Assembly: GCF_003003795.1 (NCBI RefSeq)
Contig: NZ_PVWK01000155.1
Coordinates: 1-37,044 of the forward strand
Reading direction: 5' to 3'
Source of the DNA: Stenomitos frigidus ULC18
GTDB lineage: Bacteria > Cyanobacteriota > Cyanobacteriia > Leptolyngbyales > Leptolyngbyaceae
DNA length: 37,044 bases
The position numbers and the translations under genes are program-made. A model generated the notes under the pieces. The model did not search any database. It was not told the DNA's origin and saw only the letters and a program-made list of their open reading frames with translations. Position 1 is the stretch's first letter, and each line of letters opens with the position of its first letter. Below, piece after piece: positions 31,853-37,044 of this stretch.

Positions 31853-34696
31853 ATGGCTCGTTACGCGCTGGTGATTGGAATTGGTGAAAATCAGCCCCCG
31901 TTCAAAGCGTTGACGAAAACGGTGGGGGATGCGACGGCGGTCGCGCAGGTGTTACAGGAGTATGGCGACTTTCGGTTGGAGGTGTTGACCCAACCCAGGC
32001 AGTTGCAATATAGGGCACTGGTGACTGCCATTCAGACCTTTGTGCAGCAACGGGCAGCGGGCGATGAGGCACTAATTTACTACACAGGGCATGGCTTCCC
32101 GCTGGTGAAGGACTTTGGTGAGATGGAGGCGTTTCTGGCTTCGGTGGATTGCAGCGTGACGCTGGAGGGTGGTCAGATTACAGCTCAGCGCAATGGGTTA
32201 TCGCTGGCAAGTTTGAATCGGTTGGTGGCAAAAGCACGGTTCAGTAATCTGGTGGTGCTGCTGGATTGTTGTCACAGTGGGTATTTGCTGGAGGATGACC
32301 TGTTACGGCAGACCTTTGCTGACTTTAGCCAGAAGGATTACTGGCTGATGACTGCCTGCCGCAGTTTTGAGCAAGCCTGGGCAAAGAAGCTTGACCCGCA
32401 TAGTGTGTTTACCGGAGCGATTCTGGCGGGGTTGAGCCGCGATCGCGCCGATGAGCGTGGCGTGATTACGGCAGGCAGTTTGTTTGAGTTTGTGCAACGC
32501 ACTCTGCGACGAGAACAGCAGGAAGTGTTGCAACTGGCAGTGGGTCGTCCGATCGAGTTGCTCCGGTTTCCCTTGGAACAGGCACCCGTCGAGGTGGATG
32601 AGAGCTTGGAGCCGTATCAGGGCTTGAATGCCTTCACCACCGAAACCGCGCCATTTTTCTTTGGGCGGGAGGATGAGATTCAAACTCTGGTGCAGCAGGT
32701 GCATACCCATTGCTTTGTGCCGCTGATTGGCGCATCGGGCAGTGGCAAATCTTCGCTGGTGCGGGCGGGGTTGGTGCCGCGTTTGCAGGAGTTGGGCTGG
32801 CGGGTGCTGGCACCGATCAAGCCAGGAAGCAACCCGATCGCAGAGTTGAAGCTGGCATTGCGAACGGTCTTTGCTGAGAGTGAGATTGCCGGGGTGTATG
32901 AGCGCATCGATCGCCAGGATTTGGTGACCGTCGCCACGAGCCTGCCAGAACCAGAGCGCTGGTTGCTGGTGGTGGATCAGTTTGAGGAAGTGTTTACCCT
33001 GTGTCCCGATCGCGCCCTACAAGCTGCTTTCATCCAGATGCTGACCAGTGTGATGCAGCAGGTGACTCCCAGGCTGACGATCGTTACCACTATGCGAGCC
33101 GATTTTGTCGAACCGTGGTTAGCCTATGGTGCTTTAACTCAGGCGATTCAGTCCCAGGCGGTGTTTTTGGGCGCGATGACCCGCGAGGGACTGGAAGCGG
33201 CGATTATCCAGCCTGCAAAACGGCTGCAATATCGGGTGCAAGACCGCTTGTTGGCAGAGATGCTGCACGATGTCGAAACGGAAGCGAACAGTTTGCCCCT
33301 GTTGCAGTTTGCCTTACAGCAATTGTGGGAGCAACGAGACAGGAAGCAGCGGGAATTGACCTATGCCGCCTATCAGCAGTTGGGCGGTGTGGCGGGAGCG
33401 TTGAACCAGAAGGCAGAGGCGATTTATCAGCGCCTGGAAGCAGCAGGACAGGGGGACTGGGTGCGGCGAGTGTTGCTGAAACTGGTGCGAACTGGAGAAG
33501 GCACGAAGGACACTCGCCAACGCAGGCTGAAGGCAGAATTGCTAGAAATGGGCACAAATGCTGTTACCTGTCAGACCATTGAATCAGTGCTCACGGCGCT
33601 GGTGGATGGACGCTTGTTGGTCAGCGACCGGGTGAATGACCAGGATGTGATTGACCTCAGCCATGAGGCATTGATCCAGCGTTGGCAGCGGCTGGCAACC
33701 TGGCGAGAGCAAGACCGGGATCTACGACGACTAGTGGACAGAATTGAAGATGCCCAACGCGATTGGTTACAGCAGGGCAAAAAACGGCAGGATTTGCTGC
33801 AAGGACGACTGCTCAAGGATGCCCGACGCTTGCTGAAGCAACGGTTAGAAGCTGTAGCCGCAACCAAAACCTTTATTCAGAAAAGCCTACGCTGGCGAAG
33901 AACACAACTGGTAGCAACGCTACTGGTTCCAGCCCTGGTTCTGGGAATCCCCGCCGAGTATTTCTGGCGAGAAGAATCAATCAAACGGGATTATGCTCGG
34001 ATAGAAAGTAGTGTGGGTGATCAGGGAGAGCGTGTGGCGGTACTATCGCTTGTAGGCGGTTGTTGGGCAACTGAACAATATGGTTCGATGCCAGACTATT
34101 TTAGAGAACGGGTGTTTGGCAATTGTCGATCACTTCAGTCAGCAAAGCTAGAAAAAGCCGAACTCATCCGTGCTAATTTGAGTAAGGCTGACCTTTACGA
34201 GGTGAGTTTGAGCGGTGCCGAACTTGGTTTTGCGAATTTAAGCGATGCCGAACTTAGTTATGCAAATTTGAGCCGAGCCAACTTCTACAACACAAATCTG
34301 AGCGATGCCAACTTCCTTGAGGCGAATTTGAGCAGTGCTAAACTTTTCATTGCAGATTTAAGCAGAGCCAGCTTCACCAGGACGAATTTGAGCGGTGCCG
34401 ACCTAAAAAATGCGAATTTGAGTAGTGCCAACTTCCTCGATGCAAATTTGAGGGGTGCCCAGCTTATAGGTGCGAATTTGAGCGGTGCTGGGCTTCATGG
34501 TGCGAATTTGGAGAATGTTCAATTCGGATGTTCTGAATTACCTGACGCTGGGTACGGAAAGATAAAGATGCGGCGTAACTGCCCTAATCTAAAAGACATC
34601 AAATGGGATAAAGATACTAAATGGAAAGGCATAAAAGGTTGGGATCAGGTGAAGAATATTCCCCCAGCGTTGAAGCAACAGTTGGGGTTGCGGTAG
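31853..34696 (+). CDS. Caspase-like protease - nSTAND NTPase - pentapeptide repeat protein
   Basis: From ATG 31853 this is 947 aa; a TTG two codons upstream is less likely. The caspase dyad is H80 in YYTGHG and C140 in LDCCHSG. The nSTAND1 domain has PYQGLNAFTTETAPFFFGRE, Walker A GASGSGKSS at residue 293 and Walker B WLLVVDQFEEVF. A hydrophobic segment (QLVATLLVPALVLGIPAEYF, about 686-706) suggests a membrane anchor. About 24 pentapeptide repeats of the A(N/D)LS type follow (residues about 770-890: ANLSKADL, ANLSRANF, ANLSGAGL). The sensor therefore sits on the far side of a membrane segment, unlike its divergent partner. Confidence 0.92.
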   Translation: MARYALVIGIGENQPPFKALTKTVGDATAVAQVLQEYGDFRLEVLTQPRQLQYRALVTAIQTFVQQRAAGDEALIYYTGHGFPLVKDFGEMEAFLASVDCSVTLEGGQITAQRNGLSLASLNRLVAKARFSNLVVLLDCCHSGYLLEDDLLRQTFADFSQKDYWLMTACRSFEQAWAKKLDPHSVFTGAILAGLSRDRADERGVITAGSLFEFVQRTLRREQQEVLQLAVGRPIELLRFPLEQAPVEVDESLEPYQGLNAFTTETAPFFFGREDEIQTLVQQVHTHCFVPLIGASGSGKSSLVRAGLVPRLQELGWRVLAPIKPGSNPIAELKLALRTVFAESEIAGVYERIDRQDLVTVATSLPEPERWLLVVDQFEEVFTLCPDRALQAAFIQMLTSVMQQVTPRLTIVTTMRADFVEPWLAYGALTQAIQSQAVFLGAMTREGLEAAIIQPAKRLQYRVQDRLLAEMLHDVETEANSLPLLQFALQQLWEQRDRKQRELTYAAYQQLGGVAGALNQKAEAIYQRLEAAGQGDWVRRVLLKLVRTGEGTKDTRQRRLKAELLEMGTNAVTCQTIESVLTALVDGRLLVSDRVNDQDVIDLSHEALIQRWQRLATWREQDRDLRRLVDRIEDAQRDWLQQGKKRQDLLQGRLLKDARRLLKQRLEAVAATKTFIQKSLRWRRTQLVATLLVPALVLGIPAEYFWREESIKRDYARIESSVGDQGERVAVLSLVGGCWATEQYGSMPDYFRERVFGNCRSLQSAKLEKAELIRANLSKADLYEVSLSGAELGFANLSDAELSYANLSRANFYNTNLSDANFLEANLSSAKLFIADLSRASFTRTNLSGADLKNANLSSANFLDANLRGAQLIGANLSGAGLHGANLENVQFGCSELPDAGYGKIKMRRNCPNLKDIKWDKDTKWKGIKGWDQVKNIPPALKQQLGLR

Positions 34697-34703
34697 GGAC
34701 TGG

Positions 34704-34769
34704 AGATCCCCGGCTTCTTGAGTGAAGCTCATTGTTACTAATTCAAACCATCGCAGAAACCGAGGATCT
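34704..34769. repeat. MITE/REP-like imperfect inverted repeat
   Basis: AGATCCCCGGCTTCT (34704-34718) pairs with AGAAACCGAGGATCT (34755-34769) at 13 of 15 positions, with a 36-nt loop that itself contains GCTTC/GAAGC. Elements with AGAAACCG...CGGTTTCT arms are familiar as small dispersed repeats in cyanobacterial genomes. It lies after the pentapeptide gene, where it may also act as a 3' end. Confidence 0.5.
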
Positions 34770-34851
34770 GATCATGCGGGCTGAGGTAGGGGACAGATCT
34801 CCAATGTCTTGAAGAAGTTAGAGGTCTCAGAAGTTGGATGTCTCAAAGGTT

Positions 34852-35457
34852 TTACTGCGCCACTTGAAATAGCTGCATTGCAGTCAGTTGCAAATCAGGG
34901 AACATGGGTGAACCAATGTTTTTGTTCCCCTGAAACCGCCCCACTTCGCCGTAGCTGCCATTCTGCAATTGCAGCACTGTCACCGTTTGTGCTTCTGGAT
35001 CAACCAACCAGTATTCTGGAATGCCCCGTGCTGCATACTGATCGCGCTTGCGAACCAAGTCCCGATCGCGGTTCTGCTTACCGGGACTTAAGACTTCTGC
35101 CACCAATTGAGGCGGCGGCATATCCAGGGTAATCGTCAACCGTTTTTGGGTCAGAGTCAGGTGAACGGCTTCCAGAATCACTAGATCAGGATACCGATTG
35201 GCTGGATCTCTCGGTTGCAGGACAGGTACTTGAACTTCGCATTGACCGGGATGAGCCAGTTCCAACGGGACGATACCAGCAGCTACCAGCAAGAAAAAAA
35301 GCCGATTGGCGATCGTCCGATTCAACCCTGATTCTGGTGGCACTTCTACTAGCTCCCCATCAACCAATTCAAACCGCCCCTCCAAATAGTTTTCAGGGTC
35401 ATCACTCCATGCCAGATACGCTTCAAAGCTGGCAAATTTTACCTTGGCTTGAGTCAT
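34852..35457 (-). CDS. Uma2-family nuclease (DUF820)
   Basis: The 201-aa protein is a typical cyanobacterial Uma2 protein of the PD-(D/E)XK fold. Visible motifs are EGRFELVDGELVEVPPES, NRYPDLVILEAV (active-site Asp), LVAEVLSPG (Glu) and RKRDQYAARGIPEYWLVDP (Lys region). The biological role of the family is not settled; many copies occur per genome and they are often near mobile DNA. It faces the pentapeptide gene across 155 nt and is probably transcribed alone. Confidence 0.93.
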   Translation of the reverse strand: MTQAKVKFASFEAYLAWSDDPENYLEGRFELVDGELVEVPPESGLNRTIANRLFFLLVAAGIVPLELAHPGQCEVQVPVLQPRDPANRYPDLVILEAVHLTLTQKRLTITLDMPPPQLVAEVLSPGKQNRDRDLVRKRDQYAARGIPEYWLVDPEAQTVTVLQLQNGSYGEVGRFQGNKNIGSPMFPDLQLTAMQLFQVAQ

Positions 35458-35625
35458 CTTCCCACCTCATCCAACGCTCTGCGATCGCACCATCTTGACT
35501 CTAGCTTAAGCGAATTCACTACGAGGGCAGCGCAAGCCGCCACAAGGTTAAGTTTTCCGGGTTAGGACGGACGATCGCGGGCTTTCGGTACTAAGATAGC
35601 CTCGAATTTTCCCTCAGGTTACTAA

Positions 35626-36015
35626 ATGGCAGACGTACAACCCGTGCTCCTTCAGGACGAAGACGGCACCACTTACACAATCTATGTCGAATCGACTACG
35701 CCTGCTATCTTGCCGCCCGATCTGCCCTCACCGGGAGAAGTGGATGAGGATGAGCGAGAGTCCATGGGTATCACCGACGATGCGATCGCCAAGCTCAAAG
35801 AGATCCACGGGACGATTCGCGCCTACGCCTGGTATGCGATCGGTGCCTTCAAAAACTTTGGCGGTGCGGAGGTGGAGGAACTGAACCTGAAGTTTGGACT
35901 GAAGATTGGCGGTAAAACGGGAGTACCGATTGTCACCGAAGGCTCTGCCGAAGCGAATTTTGAAATTTCGGTTAAGTGCAAGTTCCCTGATAAATCGAAA
36001 CCAGACGTGAGATAA
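35626..36015 (+). CDS. Orphan Trypco1-family protein
   Basis: This 129-aa protein has the same core as the Trypco1 protein upstream of the trypsin operon. It starts with a short strand (VLLQDEDGTTYTIYVEST), contains the helix DDAIAKLKEIHGTIRAYAWY and ends with the strand pair LNLKFGLKIGGKTGVPIVTE and SAEANFEISVKC, matching VKFGMELAIEAGQL..GSGKANLEITL. No trypsin gene lies next to it in the window; its nearest conflict genes are the caspase-nSTAND pair about 1 kb away. It may serve one of those or a gene beyond the right edge. Confidence 0.8.
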   Translation: MADVQPVLLQDEDGTTYTIYVESTTPAILPPDLPSPGEVDEDERESMGITDDAIAKLKEIHGTIRAYAWYAIGAFKNFGGAEVEELNLKFGLKIGGKTGVPIVTEGSAEANFEISVKCKFPDKSKPDVR

Positions 36016-36059
36016 GAAAAAGTTAACTCATCGTTTTCTCAGTGCTTGTCTTCTTTAGG

Positions 36060-36086
36060 GTGCAAAAACTGCAACTAGCTTTGCAC
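36060..36086. terminator. Possible shared terminator of converging genes
   Basis: GTGCAAA (36060-36066) pairs with TTTGCAC (36080-36086) between the converging Trypco1 and histidine-kinase genes. The stem is short and lacks a clean U-tract on either strand. Confidence 0.3.
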
Positions 36087-36091
36087 GCCCC

Positions 36092-36961
36092 TTAAACTTC
36101 AGCAATCGAGTTGCTTCCTGAATTCACTGGTAATTGAACCCAAAAGCTAGTCCTACCTGGTCTCGATGTGAACTGAACCCTACCGTGATGGCGAGCTTCT
36201 ATAACTCTACGGACTATTTCTAAACCCAGACCAAAGCCTCCGTCTCCCTTTGTAGTGAAAAAGGGGTCAAAAATGTGATTTTGGATTTCGACAGGAATAC
36301 CTTGTCCGAAATCAGTAATTCCTACTTCGATGTAGCCAGAATGAGATGTAGTAGTAATCTCAATTTTTCCATTACCCTTCATAGCATCAATCGCATTGTC
36401 GATTAGATTTAGCCATACCTGATTCAATTCGCTTTCATAAGCAAGAATTTTCGGGAGCTGTTGCTCATAGTGTCGTTCCACCTGGATGCCGTGTTTTATC
36501 TTATGAGCAAATAACCGTAAAGTATCTTCTAACCCTTGATGCACCTCTACTTCTTGTTGAGGAGCTTGATCAAGGTAAGAATATGATTTCATTGCTTGCA
36601 CTACATTTGCAATGCGTTCTCCTCCACGCAAACTATTTTGGAGCATCCATGCTACTTCAAGGGAGAGCACTAGCCAATGCAAGCCCGTTTTCCACATTTC
36701 GGTCGCATCACTCTGCCATTGTTTTGTGATGTGTTCCAGGGCTTCTACCTCAATACCGCCTACGGCTAATGGTTCTGCTAGCTTCCAAGCCTCTTCAACC
36801 TCGTAGTCTTCTAGCCAATTCAACAGAGCATCTTCTCGATTGCTCAGTGTTATAGGATCAACGCAATCGTTGAGTATTACGTCATACCCTTGGTCACGTA
36901 ACTGTAACCACTGCTGCAAATGGGTTTCTTTAATCTGATGCTGCCCCAAAAACAAGCTCAT
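36092..36961 (-). CDS. Histidine-kinase-like ATPase protein
   Basis: The 289-aa protein ends in a HATPase_c domain (about 170-278): the N box NQVWLNLIDNAIDAMKGNGK, the G1 box TDFGQGIP, the F box FDPFFTTK and the G2 box GFGLGLEIVRRVIEA. A helical region with GGERIANVVQAMKSYSY precedes it, like a degenerate dimerisation domain, but I see no clear phospho-accepting His motif. There is no N-terminal sensor or membrane segment; about 150 helical residues lie there instead. An in-frame TGA lies 30-40 bases upstream, so the ATG at 36961 is plausible, but a frameshifted or missing N-terminal sensor cannot be ruled out. It could act with a response regulator outside the window. Confidence 0.85.
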   Translation of the reverse strand: MSLFLGQHQIKETHLQQWLQLRDQGYDVILNDCVDPITLSNREDALLNWLEDYEVEEAWKLAEPLAVGGIEVEALEHITKQWQSDATEMWKTGLHWLVLSLEVAWMLQNSLRGGERIANVVQAMKSYSYLDQAPQQEVEVHQGLEDTLRLFAHKIKHGIQVERHYEQQLPKILAYESELNQVWLNLIDNAIDAMKGNGKIEITTTSHSGYIEVGITDFGQGIPVEIQNHIFDPFFTTKGDGGFGLGLEIVRRVIEARHHGRVQFTSRPGRTSFWVQLPVNSGSNSIAEV

Positions 36962-37044
36962 CCGCTGTAAGTAGCTGAGGGTTACAAAGCTCAGGTATGT
37001 AACGGTTCATGAATGAGCCAATTTCGAGGGAAACCGAAATCGTT

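Overview
The window reads as a stretch of a filamentous-type cyanobacterial genome. The octamer GCGATCGC (HIP1) and its core are scattered through genes, spacers and even the CRISPR repeats, and many proteins are of families common in cyanobacteria (Uma2 nucleases, caspase-STAND proteins, HEAT/TPR/pentapeptide proteins). Nearly everything is accessory DNA: a CRISPR-associated transposon module, restriction and toxin-antitoxin genes, protease-STAND conflict genes and a probable nested integrative element.

Left end (1-3233): a type V-K CRISPR module, all on the minus strand. It consists of cas12k, a tracrRNA of about 200 nt directly downstream, and an array of 8 repeats and 7 spacers ending in a degenerate repeat and a terminator-like hairpin. 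This order (cas12k - tracrRNA - array - right end) is the right-hand part of a V-K CRISPR-associated transposon (CAST). No tnsB, tnsC or tniQ is present in the window, so either the cargo exceeds 34 kb and the transposition genes lie beyond the right edge, or the module is stranded. An 18-bp imperfect palindrome with core CATTTGTACT lies at the tracrRNA promoter, at the cas12k start and 25 kb away in front of a pair of unrecognised small genes. This is the most informative unexplained signal here.

3.2-14.2 kb: a leftward defence block. Genes in transcription order are hsdM, hicA-hicB, vapB-vapC-like, a small unknown, hsdS, an unknown, a DUF1828/1829 protein, a membrane protein, hsdR and mrr. 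It is a type I restriction-modification system with embedded toxin-antitoxin pairs and a type IV nuclease, running into cas12k.

14.3-21.9 kb: a rightward conflict operon with a 57-aa ribbon-helix-helix protein, a Trypco1 small protein, a trypsin-NTPase-TPR receptor and a trypsin-NACHT-HEAT receptor, followed by a relic of a TIR-domain gene. The two receptors share nearly the same protease module but different NTPase and sensor modules.

21.9-27.9 kb: a probable nested integrative element. It holds a ribbon-helix-helix gene, a tight rightward run of eight mostly uncharacterised genes (one frameshifted at a perfect 18-bp inverted repeat), a tyrosine recombinase, and a divergent HTH/zinc-ribbon regulator.

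28.2-37.0 kb: two tandem small paralogues behind the third operator copy, a divergent pair of caspase-nSTAND proteins with different C-terminal sensors, a Uma2 nuclease, an orphan second Trypco1 protein and a histidine-kinase-like ATPase. The whole looks like a defence island assembled as, or next to, CAST cargo, with repeated reuse of protease-NTPase-sensor architecture.
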